A stretch of 64,000 nucleotides of DNA from Candidatus Peregrinibacteria bacterium Gr01-1014_25. Its GTDB lineage: Bacteria > Patescibacteriota > Gracilibacteria > Peribacterales > Peribacteraceae. Positions within the stretch are counted from its first letter, which is position 1; every line of letters starts with the position of its first letter. The stretch spans positions 47,423 through 111,422 of the forward strand of contig VMFU01000002.1 of NCBI GenBank assembly GCA_007376205.1. Direction: 5' to 3'. This document shows positions 32,463 to 41,048 of the stretch, piece by piece. A model generated the notes under the pieces. It saw only the letters and a list, made by a program, of their open reading frames with translations. It did no database searches and had not been told where the DNA came from. The position numbers were made by a program, and so were the translations under genes.

Positions 32463-33068
32463 ATGTCCGCCCTTCTCACCTGGTCCCGCAAGGACGCCGC
32501 CGAAGCTCTCGGCACGTTCGTGCTCGCGCTCGCCGTGGCCCTCTCCATCGCCGCGGAGTCGTCGATCACCCCGCTGATCGCGGCGATCACCGTCGGCCTG
32601 TTCGTCTACACCATCGGTCCGATCAGCGGGTGCCACTTGAACCCCGCGGTTACGGTGGGCCTCTTGAGCGTGCGGAAGATCGATCCGCAATCCGCCCTGC
32701 GCTACATCATCGCGCAATGCGCCGGAGCGCTGGTCGCGCTGCTGCTCGTGTGGGCGGCAACGGGTATGCGGCTGGTTACGCCGGCAGATAGCGTCCCCAT
32801 GGTGGGCCTCGCCGAGATGCTCGGGGCGTTCATCTTGGTCTTCGGCATCACGGCTGTCGTGCTGGGCGGCATCCACGCGGCCGCGTCGGGCCTGGTCATC
32901 GGCGGCTCGCTCCTGCTGGGCATTCTACTTGCGGGCCATTGGAGCAACGGCCTTCTCAATCCCTCCGTCGCGCTCGCCGTCGGATCGCTCAATGTGTTCT
33001 ATGTCTTGGGCCCGCTCATCGGCGGCATCCTCGGCGCGCAGTGCGCGGTGTGGCTGCTGAAGAAATAG
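32463..33068 (+). CDS. MIP-family channel (aquaporin/glycerol facilitator-like)
   Basis: 201 aa, six membrane helices in two repeats. First half-helix motif SGCHLNPAVT is intact. The second is NGLLNPSVAL, so Ala becomes Ser and the usual Arg after NPA (selectivity filter) is absent. Size and fold fit a channel, but the altered filter makes the solute uncertain. TACACT lies about 27 nt before the ATG. Confidence 0.85.
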   Translation: MSALLTWSRKDAAEALGTFVLALAVALSIAAESSITPLIAAITVGLFVYTIGPISGCHLNPAVTVGLLSVRKIDPQSALRYIIAQCAGALVALLLVWAATGMRLVTPADSVPMVGLAEMLGAFILVFGITAVVLGGIHAAASGLVIGGSLLLGILLAGHWSNGLLNPSVALAVGSLNVFYVLGPLIGGILGAQCAVWLLKK

Positions 33069-33119
33069 TCCGCAGCCTCACGTTTTTGCCTCCGGGACGT
33101 GGACGAACGTCCACTCGCC

Positions 33120-33147
33120 TTGCCCACACTCTTGTCCGGCGTAGCAT
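33120..33147 (+). promoter_or_regulatory. Promoter of the small coiled-coil gene
   Basis: TTGCCC (33120-33125), 16 nt, TAGCAT (33142-33147). ATG 33154 is 6 nt after the -10. Confidence 0.5.
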
Positions 33148-33153
33148 CGCCGC

Positions 33154-33456
33154 ATGACCACGGATGATACGACTCCGGTGACGCGCCGGGATCTGAAAGA
33201 GTTCGGCGATGGGCTGCGTAAGGATTTGCGCAGGGATTTGCGCAGGGATTTGCGGAATGAATTGGGCGCGGAACTGCGCGCGGAAATGCGCAGCATGAAT
33301 GCCGAGAATCTTCAGCAGATGATGGTGCTGTTCGAAGGTCTGCGACATGACGTGTTCGGCGTTGTGCGCGATGCGGTGTCCATATTCCGCGATGGGCACG
33401 GGGATCACGAGCGCCGCATCAGACGTCTGGAGCGACGCCTGAATCTCGCCGCGTAA
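33154..33456 (+). CDS. Small coiled-coil protein with a short internal repeat
   Basis: 100 aa, highly charged. A 12-nt repeat (AGGGATTTGCGC type) encodes RKDLRRDLRRDLRNEL, followed by amphipathic helices and HDVFGVVRDAVSIFRDGH..ERRIRRLERR. This is the style of small coiled-coil proteins common in CPR genomes. No enzyme motif. It ends 1 bp from the convergent msrB stop. Confidence 0.65.
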   Translation: MTTDDTTPVTRRDLKEFGDGLRKDLRRDLRRDLRNELGAELRAEMRSMNAENLQQMMVLFEGLRHDVFGVVRDAVSIFRDGHGDHERRIRRLERRLNLAA

Positions 33457-33457
33457 C

Positions 33458-33955
33458 TCACGCAAACAGCTTCTGGTACTCGCCGTACCCCTCCTTCTCC
33501 AAGTCTTCTTTCGGAATGAACCGGAGTGCGGCGGAGTTCATGCAGTACCGCTTTCCCGTCGGCTGCGGCCCGTCGTCGAACACGTGGCCCAAGTGCGTAT
33601 CGCCGCGCGCGCTGCGGACCTCGACGCGTGATGTGAAGAGGTGCCGATCGGCGCGGGTGAGGACGTTCTCCCGCTCCAGCGGGCAGGTGAAGCTGGGCCA
33701 TCCCGTGCCCGAATCGAACTTATCCCGCGAGCTGAAGAGCGGCTCGCCGGAGACGGCGTCGACGTAAATGCCATCGCGGTGCTCGTCCCAGTAGGCGTTC
33801 TGGAACGGCGCTTCGGTCCCCTCCCGCTGGGTCACGTCGAACTGTTCGGGCGTGAGCATGGCCTTGAGTCTCTCCGGCGGCGGCTTGGCAAACGCCCTCC
33901 ATGCCTTGCCGGAACCCGGTGTTCCCGTGCCGTCGTCGTCTCGTGAAACGGTCAT
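33458..33955 (-). CDS. msrB: Peptide methionine-R-sulfoxide reductase
   Basis: 165 aa. The domain has [39 protein letters not shown] and the catalytic Cys in [11 protein letters not shown]. The two CxxC zinc pairs of many MsrB proteins are missing (VSGEPLF instead of CxxCGxxLF), a known zinc-free variant. The start is [14 protein letters not shown] lies 12 nt upstream. It complements msrA at 6025. Confidence 0.94.
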   Translation of the reverse strand: MTVSRDDDGTGTPGSGKAWRAFAKPPPERLKAMLTPEQFDVTQREGTEAPFQNAYWDEHRDGIYVDAVSGEPLFSSRDKFDSGTGWPSFTCPLERENVLTRADRHLFTSRVEVRSARGDTHLGHVFDDGPQPTGKRYCMNSAALRFIPKEDLEKEGYGEYQKLFA

Positions 33956-34010
33956 GCAAAGAAGAGAAGTGTAGCATGCATGACGATCGCGCACACCTTA
34001 CAAAAGACCA

Positions 34011-34049
34011 TCCTCGGTCTCTTCGGCTTCTTCGGTCTCCTCGGTCTCC
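34011..34049. repeat. 9-nt tandem repeat (family B) between msrB and the YdjC gene
   Basis: TCCTCGGTC, TCTTCGGCT, TCTTCGGTC, TCCTCGGTC. Reverse complement of the ACCGAGG-type units near ribE. Confidence 0.8.
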
Positions 34050-34051
34050 AA

Positions 34052-34894
34052 TCACAATTCCCCCCACGAACACAGCGTGATCTTCCGCGCCGCGAGTTCC
34101 TTATGCACGGTCGGGTCCAGGAGCATCCGCAATTCTGTCTGCCGTTGAGGGTCAACGTCGTACGTGGTGCCGGCGGTGATGGGACTGCCGGGGTGCACCA
34201 TGAGCTCGGTCGTGCCGTCCGGGAGGCGGGCGAGGATGTGCCGCAGGTTCTTCGCCGAGGCGTTGCCGGCGAGCGTCGATCCGCGGAAGTGGTCCGTGGT
34301 GATGCATCCCTGCCCGATGTACCGCTCGCGCGCGGTGGCCGCGCGCTCATTGAGCGCGGCGACGTGGCGCAGTTGTTGCTCGGCAATCTCGTACCCGAAC
34401 GGCGGCAGGGGCAACTCGCTGGGAATGCGCACGCAGCGGATGCCGTAGCGTTCCATGAGCGGCAGCAGGACATCGGCGACCAGAGGTTCGATGTGGATGT
34501 GGTGATGCCCGTCGACGTGCGTCGGAGCCCCGTAGGCATCAAAGCACCACTCGATCTGTGCACGCACTTCACGCTCGACCGACGTGCGCGGCACGGCGTC
34601 CTGCGCGAGGGCGGCGAGGAGGCGGTCGCGGCCAAGGAAGTCGCCGTTCGTTTCGGTGAGCCCGGGAACATCCGCGGCGGCCGCAAGCGGGCAGCCTTCG
34701 GTGAGGTTGAGGTGCAACCCCGCGGGCAGCTTCTTCTCGCGCGCCCTGCGTGCGGCAGCGTCGCTGTCGGCGCCGTTTGGCAGCAGCGACGCGCTCGTCA
34801 CCACGCCGAACTCCGCGCATTGGAAGATCCCATGCGATCGCTGGGCGTTCACCCCGAGGTCATCGGCGTTGATGATGAGGCGGCGCACGGACAT
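34052..34894 (-). CDS. YdjC/ChbG-family carbohydrate deacetylase
   Basis: 280 aa. Metal-dependent deacetylase family acting on N-acetylated oligosaccharides. Motifs are INADDLG at the N-terminus, AGLHLNLTEG, THVDGHHHIH and ELMVHPGSP. The start is MSVRRLIINADD. The ORF-track start 81 codons upstream passes through the tmRNA promoter area and a repeat tract. TACACT is 6 nt before the ATG. Possible substrates are chitin or peptidoglycan fragments (inference). Confidence 0.9.
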   Translation of the reverse strand: MSVRRLIINADDLGVNAQRSHGIFQCAEFGVVTSASLLPNGADSDAAARRAREKKLPAGLHLNLTEGCPLAAAADVPGLTETNGDFLGRDRLLAALAQDAVPRTSVEREVRAQIEWCFDAYGAPTHVDGHHHIHIEPLVADVLLPLMERYGIRCVRIPSELPLPPFGYEIAEQQLRHVAALNERAATARERYIGQGCITTDHFRGSTLAGNASAKNLRHILARLPDGTTELMVHPGSPITAGTTYDVDPQRQTELRMLLDPTVHKELAARKITLCSWGEL

Positions 34895-34900
34895 GGCTGC

Positions 34901-34906
34901 AGTGTA
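34901..34906 (-). promoter_or_regulatory. -10-like box before the YdjC gene
   Basis: TACACT on the minus strand, then GCAGCC and ATG. A 6-nt gap implies leaderless mRNA. Confidence 0.5.
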
Positions 34907-34934
34907 GGTAATTCCGGAGGCTTTTTCTTGCCTA

Positions 34935-34975
34935 TCCTCGGTTTCTTTGGTTTCCTTGGTCTCTTCGGTTTCTTT
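34935..34975. repeat. 9-nt tandem repeat (family B) just upstream of tmRNA
   Basis: TCCTCGGTT, TCTTTGGTT, TCCTTGGTC, TCTTCGGTT, TCTTT. It ends 9 nt before the tmRNA 5' end and occupies the expected promoter region. Confidence 0.8.
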
Positions 34976-34983
34976 CACACCAT

Positions 34984-35403
34984 GGGGATGACAGGCTTCG
35001 ACGGCGCGGCCAATGATGGTCGCACGTCTCCGTTCGGGATCGCACCGGTTCCCGTTACCCACTGTGCAACCCATAGCTGCCAAATCAGCTAGGAAGCATG
35101 GACTCGTCGCGAGCATCCAGGAACGTCTCGGCCTCACGGTCGGCGTTCCCGCGCTCGTGCCGGTCTTTGCCTAAGTCCGCCCTGTGCGGACGCGTTGCTC
35201 CCGCGATGCTCGCTGACGGGATGCAACGTCACCAGCGAGCTGGGATGACCGTCTGACGCGGCGGTTCTCCGGCATTCTTCGCGTCACCCTCGCTTCCGGT
35301 TCTTGCCTTTTCCAACCCGGGATGCGAGTACCAGAAAAGGCACGACGGTACGGACACGGCCTTCACGCGTCGGACCCGGGTTCAATTCCCGGCATCTCCA
35401 CCA
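34984..35403 (+). ncRNA. ssrA: tmRNA
   Basis: The 5' end GGGGATGACAGGCTTCGACGG pairs its first 7 nt with CATCTCC near the 3' end (one G-U). The conserved TTCGACGG is present. The 3' T-arm GGACCCGGGTTCAATTCCCGG leads to ATCTCCA-CCA. The proposed resume codon is GCG at 35109 (context GTC-GCG), giving a 21-aa tag ASIQERLGLTVGVPALVPVF plus A and stop TAA at 35172. A GTCCGC/GCGGAC hairpin and pseudoknot-like pairings follow. It rescues stalled ribosomes. The tag end differs from the usual ALAA. Confidence 0.93.
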
Positions 35404-35421
35404 TTCGCTCCTTCGTCCTCA

Positions 35422-37608
35422 TTACTCAAAAAACTCTAACATCTGCGTCCCGAGCTTCCGCAGACCATCGGGGATGCTTAAGTGACAACCGTCTTCTTCT
35501 GTATCCGCAGGGGTCATCGGACCGAGGACCGGGCCAGCGAAGACGTCGGCGTGTTCGGAGTCCAGCCTTCCAGCCAATTCCTTGGCCTTCTCGATACCCA
35601 CGGTACCGGTAATCCCGCAGACGCCGGTGGTATAGCCTGGAAGCGGCGATACGTAGACCTTCACGCCGGGTATCCGCTTTCGTATCTCTGCGAGAATCGC
35701 AACGGTATCGTCGTACTTCGTGTCATCTTCTTGCCGTATACACAGTTGCCACCAGACCGCCCGAGTATTCGGATGTTCCTCCAGCAGTTCATCGAAGACA
35801 TCCCAATATTTGTTGCCCCTCTCCGCATCCTGCGCCCAATCCCGGACTGCACCGCCGTCGTAGCGCTTTTCGTACGGCCACATCTTCGTTCCGCCAAGGC
35901 GCTGATATCCCTCCACCGTCTGCCGCGTGTTCGAGCAGCCGATGTATCCGATGGACACCGCGTGATCCTTCATGGTTGCCGCCTTCTGCAGCAATGCCTC
36001 CGCATTCTTGTAGGCGAATTTCTCCTGGACCTTCGGATCGAGACGTCCGATGAATGCCCGCGCGTAGCGCACGAGAAGCCGGCCGATATCCGGGTCGTAG
36101 TTCCAGACGGCATCTCCCCTGTCCGTTCCCCACAGGAAACGATCGGGATGCGCTTCGATGACGGGTTTCCATTTCTTCTCCGCTTTCGCCAGGATGCTCG
36201 CAAAATCCTTCTCGAGCGCCGTGACGAATGCCTCCTTGCTCTTGCCGACGTAGAGCGGGAAGAGGTAGGAGACGAGGATGTCATCGGCCGTGAAATAGAT
36301 GTTCGGGTATTTCTCCATCAGCGCCCCGATATCTCCTTCGATCTCCTCTCCGTGCACGATGAACGTGAGATCCGGCTCGGCGGCGAGTACGCGTTCGAAG
36401 TTTTTTCGATGTCCTTCACCCGGATGAAAGTACACGAGCAGCTTGTTGCGCTTCACGATGGGGTAGATGTCTTCGAAGAGCGCGGCATCCGGCGGAAAAT
36501 CCCCGCGGACACCCTCGATATCGTAGAGCCCGATCTCGCCGTAACCTTCGAAGAGTCCCGGATAGTAGGAGAGCACGTTCTCCACGAAAGGCGCGTCGAG
36601 TGTCGGCACCTCGTCATCCGGCCCCGGCGTCATGAGGAACGGCGTGAAAAACTCCGGATACGCCTGCATGGTGCGCCGCGCGATTTGCACGGCCTGCTTC
36701 GGGATTTCGTCATACACAGGAAAGAAGGCGAAGTTCCTCGTCGTACCCTCCTGTTTGAGCGTACAGGCAATTTTGCTCATGGAGGTATTCTCACCCAGGA
36801 TCGCCATGGGTCCGCCGAAGCGTCCTTCCGGCTCTCGCTCCTCGTCATCCATGGACCCCGGAGAAGAATCGTCGATCGCCGGTACATGGAGGTGCGTGTC
36901 GATCAGCGGACCGGTGTAGTAGCCCTTTGGGAACACAGGAGGCGGAACATCGGGACACGACGCCGGTGTAAGCGCCGCATCAATACGCCTCTCCCATTCC
37001 TTCTGTTCTGCTTGTGATACGTCGAAGTCATCGAGCCCGCGATCACTCGACGTCGTCGTTCCTCCGGCCAACGCATGCAATACTGCCGCCATCTCCCCCC
37101 GGGTGAGCTTCTGACCGGGATCACGGATACTCGGCGGCACGGCATTGCGCGTGCGCAGGGCATCGACGAACGGTTTGTACCAGATCGCGTCGGGCGACGT
37201 CGGCAGATCGAATGCGGCGGCAATGATTTTTGCCGCTTCCGCGAAGAGAACATTGCGATCCGGCTTGAACATGCCGTCCGGATATCCTCCCACGAGACCG
37301 TGGCTCTTCGCCGTGCACACGAAAGGCGCAAACCACTCTTTGTTCACATCGGGAAAACAGTTCGCACCGGCGATGTCATCGGAAGCGGCCGCGATGATGA
37401 TCTTCACGAATTCCGCACGGTTGATAGGAATATCCGGTCTATAGGTTCCGTCGGGATATCCCTGGACGATGCCTTCTTCCTGGACGAAGCGAATCGATTC
37501 TTCGTAGGGATGTCTTCCGGTATCAGAAAATGTCGCCCCTGCATTTTGTGACGCCACGATGCCAATCGTGCCGAGAATCGAAGTGAGAGAGAGAAACACT
37601 CTGCGCAT
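35422..37608 (-). CDS. SLH-anchored protein with amidohydrolase-like and SGNH-like domains
   Basis: 728 aa. Signal peptide (MRRVFLSLTSILGTIGIVAS), then three SLH units (FSDTGRHPYEESIRF ... YPDGTYRPDIPINRAEFVK; FPDVNKEWFAPFV ... YPDGMFKPDR; a third around IWYKPFVDAL). A TIM-barrel amidohydrolase-2-like domain begins at DTHLHVPAID and continues with YFHPGEGH, FIVHGEE and FLWGTDRGD. The C-terminal ~190 residues (IGYIGCSNTRQTV, ending DGCHLSIPDG) resemble an SGNH hydrolase. TACTCT lies 7 nt before the chosen ATG. The two-enzyme surface protein is unusual, and substrates are unknown. Confidence 0.8.
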   Translation of the reverse strand: MRRVFLSLTSILGTIGIVASQNAGATFSDTGRHPYEESIRFVQEEGIVQGYPDGTYRPDIPINRAEFVKIIIAAASDDIAGANCFPDVNKEWFAPFVCTAKSHGLVGGYPDGMFKPDRNVLFAEAAKIIAAAFDLPTSPDAIWYKPFVDALRTRNAVPPSIRDPGQKLTRGEMAAVLHALAGGTTTSSDRGLDDFDVSQAEQKEWERRIDAALTPASCPDVPPPVFPKGYYTGPLIDTHLHVPAIDDSSPGSMDDEEREPEGRFGGPMAILGENTSMSKIACTLKQEGTTRNFAFFPVYDEIPKQAVQIARRTMQAYPEFFTPFLMTPGPDDEVPTLDAPFVENVLSYYPGLFEGYGEIGLYDIEGVRGDFPPDAALFEDIYPIVKRNKLLVYFHPGEGHRKNFERVLAAEPDLTFIVHGEEIEGDIGALMEKYPNIYFTADDILVSYLFPLYVGKSKEAFVTALEKDFASILAKAEKKWKPVIEAHPDRFLWGTDRGDAVWNYDPDIGRLLVRYARAFIGRLDPKVQEKFAYKNAEALLQKAATMKDHAVSIGYIGCSNTRQTVEGYQRLGGTKMWPYEKRYDGGAVRDWAQDAERGNKYWDVFDELLEEHPNTRAVWWQLCIRQEDDTKYDDTVAILAEIRKRIPGVKVYVSPLPGYTTGVCGITGTVGIEKAKELAGRLDSEHADVFAGPVLGPMTPADTEEDGCHLSIPDGLRKLGTQMLEFFE

Positions 37609-37615
37609 AGAACGA

Positions 37616-37621
37616 AGAGTA
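37616..37621 (-). promoter_or_regulatory. -10-like box before the SLH-amidohydrolase gene
   Basis: TACTCT on the minus strand, 7 nt before ATG 37608. It supports the signal-peptide start over the 82-codon longer ORF-track start. Confidence 0.45.
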
Positions 37622-37769
37622 GCATGAGTTTTGCAAAGCGAGAGCATGCACGTTTCTTGACAAGCATTTGCGCAAGACACTCTGATGCGGTGGGCGGAAT
37701 TCCGTCGGGCGGGGAAGATATAGGAAACACGCATACTCACGATCTCTGTTCGTCGTGACCGTTTTGCGC

Positions 37770-37775
37770 TAGAAT
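37770..37775 (+). promoter_or_regulatory. -10-like box before the Gly-rich secreted protein
   Basis: TAGAAT, then GGTAGGA and ATG 37783. The ORF-track ATG (37774) overlaps this box and is rejected. Confidence 0.5.
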
Positions 37776-37782
37776 GGTAGGA

Positions 37783-39315
37783 ATGCCTAAACACATCCCC
37801 TCCTACTGCGCTCTTGCCGTCATGCTCATGGCTTTGACGGTCGCGCTGGAACACGCGGGGCGATCCCAGACGGGCTTACCCGATGTGTCACTGCTTGCCC
37901 AAGCAGGCGGGAATCGGGGCGGGGGAACGGGGGGCGGACAGGGCAACCAGGGAGGCGGAACGGGCGGACAGGGCAACCAGGGAGGAGGCACCGGTGGACA
38001 AGGCAATCAGGGAGGAGGCACGGGAGGTGGTCAGGGAAATCAGGGGGGTGGGCAGGGGGGAGGCCAGGGTGGCGGACAAGGCGGGGGCCAGGGTGGTGGG
38101 ACTGGCGGAGGCACTGGCGGAACGGATGGAGGTACGGATACGGGCGGAGGAGGAGGCGGTGGCTCTCCGGGAATTCATGGCCGCGGCCTGCGGCAGCACG
38201 CCGCTGTGCTCGACCAAGTATTCCAACTGCACGGCCTCCATCAGAACGAACTACACTTCTCCTACACCTACGACCATCCCGCCATCCATCCCGCCGCCTT
38301 CGCCTCGCCGCGTGATGCGGTAGAATGGAGTACCAATGCTCACGAAGCCCTCTGCAGCATGTTCCGGTATCTGCAGAATCTGCGCAATCGCACTCCGCGC
38401 ATCGAGAGCGACTACGTCGATTGGGTCACCGATCGAACAGCCCGGGCACTCGGCGAAGACCGCAACGAAGTCCAAGCGGCCTTGCTCGGTTACCCGCACA
38501 ACCACGAGCACACGAGCACCACGCTGCGGGGCATCACCGAGGGCGGCTGCGCGGGCAGCGGCCAGCAATCCGCGCTGAAGACCGAGGGGTTCGCCGAGGA
38601 GCATGGATTGCATGAACATAAAGAACAGCCATTGCGGTTCAGCATCGTCGACTCCTCCACGGGCACGGGTATCGTCTTCCGGATTCTCGACGGCACCGGG
38701 GCGTTCACGCGCTACGGCATCAGCCACGAGAAGGACATGCACCTTCTCGTCGTCCGTGAGGATTTGCGCCACTTCGCGCACATCCACCCGACGCGGGACG
38801 GCGAGGGAACGTGGACGATTCCGTACACCGTGCCCGCGGGCGGAACGTACTGGCTCTACGCAGATTTCGTCGACGAGGAACTGCGCCACTACACGATCCG
38901 GTTCGACCGCACATACGCGGGCGACGCCGGAGACACCGGCTTCATCGTCAACCGGCAGCGGCGCAAGCATGCGGGTCCGTACGTCGTGATGTTCGAGGAA
39001 ACGCCCTACAGCGGCGGCTCGCTCTTCACCTACCACATCCAAAGCCCTCACCATGCGCCCGGCCGCGAGGCCCTGCTCGAACCGTACCTCGGCGCCCACG
39101 GCCACGGCATCCTCGTTTCTCCCAAAGGAGACTTCGTCCACACGCATCCTTCGCCAGCGTCGGATCATCTGACGTTCCACGTCTCGGACCCGGCCGACGA
39201 CATCTACCGCGTCTTCACGCAATTCCAGATTGCCGGCGAGGTGCAGACGGCCATCTTCGACTGGGAACCGCGCCGCCATAGGAAGCCTCTGGACCTGCCA
39301 CAGCACACGCATTGA
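37783..39315 (+). CDS. Secreted Gly-rich, His-rich protein
   Basis: 510 aa. An N-terminal signal sequence is followed by ~90 residues of Gly/Gln/Asn repeats (GGGTGGQGNQ units). A helical His-rich segment (HGLHQNELHFSYTYDHPAIHP; YPHNHEHTST) comes next. Two beta-sandwich-like repeats then have similar motifs: DMHLLVVREDLRHFAHIHPT ... GTYWLYADF, and HGHGILVSPKGDFVHTHPS. The HxH pairs suggest metal (for example copper) binding, but this is inference. The Gly-rich part may span the cell wall. Confidence 0.7.
   Translation: MPKHIPSYCALAVMLMALTVALEHAGRSQTGLPDVSLLAQAGGNRGGGTGGGQGNQGGGTGGQGNQGGGTGGQGNQGGGTGGGQGNQGGGQGGGQGGGQGGGQGGGTGGGTGGTDGGTDTGGGGGGGSPGIHGRGLRQHAAVLDQVFQLHGLHQNELHFSYTYDHPAIHPAAFASPRDAVEWSTNAHEALCSMFRYLQNLRNRTPRIESDYVDWVTDRTARALGEDRNEVQAALLGYPHNHEHTSTTLRGITEGGCAGSGQQSALKTEGFAEEHGLHEHKEQPLRFSIVDSSTGTGIVFRILDGTGAFTRYGISHEKDMHLLVVREDLRHFAHIHPTRDGEGTWTIPYTVPAGGTYWLYADFVDEELRHYTIRFDRTYAGDAGDTGFIVNRQRRKHAGPYVVMFEETPYSGGSLFTYHIQSPHHAPGREALLEPYLGAHGHGILVSPKGDFVHTHPSPASDHLTFHVSDPADDIYRVFTQFQIAGEVQTAIFDWEPRRHRKPLDLPQHTH
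37915..38160 (+). repeat. Gly-rich coding repeat
   Basis: Imperfect 27-30 bp units (GGAGGCGGAACGGGCGGACA-type, encoding GGGTGGQGNQ), then shorter GGCCAGGGTGGC-type units encoding GGGQ. It lies within the secreted protein. Confidence 0.85.
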
Positions 39316-39354
39316 GAGACTGAAATCGACGTACAACCGGTGAAGTCACACCAT

Positions 39355-39385
39355 TTGACTTTACAAAAAATTAGTGAATTATAGA
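39355..39385 (+). promoter_or_regulatory. Promoter of the 94-aa gene
   Basis: TTGACT (39355-39360) and TATAGA (39380-39385) with a 19-nt spacer. ATG 39390 follows 4 nt later, so the message would be leaderless. Confidence 0.45.
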
Positions 39386-39389
39386 CATC

Positions 39390-39674
39390 ATGTCGCTCGA
39401 CGAACAACGCCTGGAGGCGCTCATGAAGGCCATGCCGAATATGGTTGGCTTCTCCACGTTCGACGGTCCCTACGTGGAAGCGGCGCTTCAGAAATTGCCC
39501 GCGGAGCAGCAGCAGCTGCTCATCGTCCTAATGGATAAGGGCAGCCGCCTCGAAGCGGCAAAGGCGATCGGCGGTGGCGAGGTTGGAAAAGCGGCGGAGG
39601 CGGTCCGGCAAATCACTGCCGCGCTCGCGGCGCTACGGAAGAATTTTGACGATGTGCTGAACGCGCTGCGGTAG
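39390..39674 (+). CDS. Small hypothetical helical protein (94 aa)
   Basis: Soluble, helix-rich, with no recognised family. It begins MSLDEQRLEALMKAMPNMVG. A Gly turn (AIGGGEVGKAAE) separates the last helices, which could be a small helix-turn-helix, though this is not demonstrable. The following 254 bp (39675-39928) contain no gene that I can support, only a CCACTT/AAGTGG hairpin and the 10-mer GCGCTTGCAT repeated at 39675 and 39775. Confidence 0.55.
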   Translation: MSLDEQRLEALMKAMPNMVGFSTFDGPYVEAALQKLPAEQQQLLIVLMDKGSRLEAAKAIGGGEVGKAAEAVRQITAALAALRKNFDDVLNALR

Positions 39675-39928
39675 GCGCTTGCATATTCTCCGTGCGTCGG
39701 TATCCTACACGGCAGTGTCTCTCTCGCGCGCCAACTCGGCGGCAACGTTTATCCACTTCACCAAGAAGTGGTATGCGCTTGCATGCCCGGGGAATCGCGC
39801 TGCGTGAGCACTGAACTATCGCACGAGCAGGCCGGTTCCCCACGGAAACGGCTTCTTTGCGTTTGTTCCTTCACAGAATCGGGTTCATTCCTCGGATCAA
39901 CGAGCATCTACCCCCAAAGGAGGACGTC

Positions 39929-40978
39929 ATGCTCAATTCCCTCTCGTTGGCCTCTCTGCAACAGCCTCGTTGGCTTGCGCAGGAGGTCGACCGGCGGCGC
40001 TCGAACAGCGGCCGCATCCGTAAAGCCATCAACGACTTCGCCATACATCACCGCGGGGTCGACGACTTCGCGGGCCGTGCGGATCGCTGGATGCCTTCTG
40101 CAAACGGCGCACTCACGCTCTGCCTCGCACGGCAGATCGCGACAGTCTCTCTGGAACACCTCTGTATGGAACTGCTCGAACGGTGGCTCAAGCCGTCCCT
40201 GCCCGTGAAGGCGCAGATCGTCGAGTTCCGAAACGACTGCTTCGCGAACAATGCGTACAAGCAGAGTCTGACCTCGCTGCCGGTGCTGACCCATCTGCGC
40301 AAGGACAAGGCCAGCTTCCGCTGCGTGAAAGTCGTGCCGAAGGACGAGCGTTCGCGCCTGACCTCCAAGTCGCTTTTGTCGTCGATCAACGCACGGCTCA
40401 CGAAGCAGGAATGGGGCGTCGACTTCCAGGGCGATCTCCCCGGGTTCCATCGCGCGCTTCGGCGCGCGGCGGGACTGCAGAACGGCAGCGACTTCGACAT
40501 CTCGGACTTCTGGTCGTCGTGCGCGCGGGAAGCATCGCGTCCCCCGTCCAGCGTCTTCGTCGACGTTGGGGGGAAGGTGGAGCGGAGGGCGACGGCGCCG
40601 CTCCATGGGAACGGCTACGTGCGTCCCCCGGCGTCGTGGTACTACCTGCTCTACCTATGTCTCTTCGTTACGGGCGACCGCGCCCTGGTCGCGACGACCA
40701 TCGAAGAGGACGATGAATCGATTCGCACGTTGTTCTTGGAGAACATCGCGCTGATCGAGGAAGCGACGGGATTCGCTCCACTCATCGTCTGGCTGCCGCA
40801 CTACTCCCGGCGCCTCAACCGCGTCACGGGCGCGCCGCTCGACTTCACGGAAATCCACCCCGCGGTCTTCCAGACAGGCTGGGACGGACGCGTGACGATG
40901 CCGCGCGACAACGCAACCTGCTACGAAGCGGCGGACCACCTCCTGCACGAGATGGCTCTGCTCCCGATCCCGAGATGA
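39929..40978 (+). CDS. Hypothetical protein (349 aa) with a strong Shine-Dalgarno
   Basis: No family recognised. It is a soluble alpha/beta protein with an Arg/Lys-rich N-terminal third and no signal or membrane helix. The start is MLNSLSLASLQQP, because AAAGGAGG lies 5 nt before this ATG, a much stronger ribosome site than at most genes here. The ORF-track start is 24 codons upstream. A good terminator follows, so it is a monocistronic unit. Confidence 0.65.
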   Translation: MLNSLSLASLQQPRWLAQEVDRRRSNSGRIRKAINDFAIHHRGVDDFAGRADRWMPSANGALTLCLARQIATVSLEHLCMELLERWLKPSLPVKAQIVEFRNDCFANNAYKQSLTSLPVLTHLRKDKASFRCVKVVPKDERSRLTSKSLLSSINARLTKQEWGVDFQGDLPGFHRALRRAAGLQNGSDFDISDFWSSCAREASRPPSSVFVDVGGKVERRATAPLHGNGYVRPPASWYYLLYLCLFVTGDRALVATTIEEDDESIRTLFLENIALIEEATGFAPLIVWLPHYSRRLNRVTGAPLDFTEIHPAVFQTGWDGRVTMPRDNATCYEAADHLLHEMALLPIPR

Positions 40979-41002
40979 ACCACGTTCGATTCTGGGTCGA
41001 GG

Positions 41003-41035
41003 GGAGTGTCGGTTTCCCGGCACTCCTCCTCTTTT
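41003..41035 (+). terminator. Rho-independent terminator
   Basis: GGAGTGTCGG-tttc-CCGGCACTCC (10 bp with one G-T) followed by TCCTCTTTT. Confidence 0.88.
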
Positions 41036-41048
41036 GTCATCCTACCCC

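Noticed and set aside
37915-38160. CRISPR or non-coding minisatellite
   Set aside because: Coding Gly-rich repeat in frame within a secreted protein.
39675-39928. SRP RNA or another small RNA in the 254-bp gap
   Set aside because: The SRP core was not present. Only a short hairpin and a repeated 10-mer were seen.
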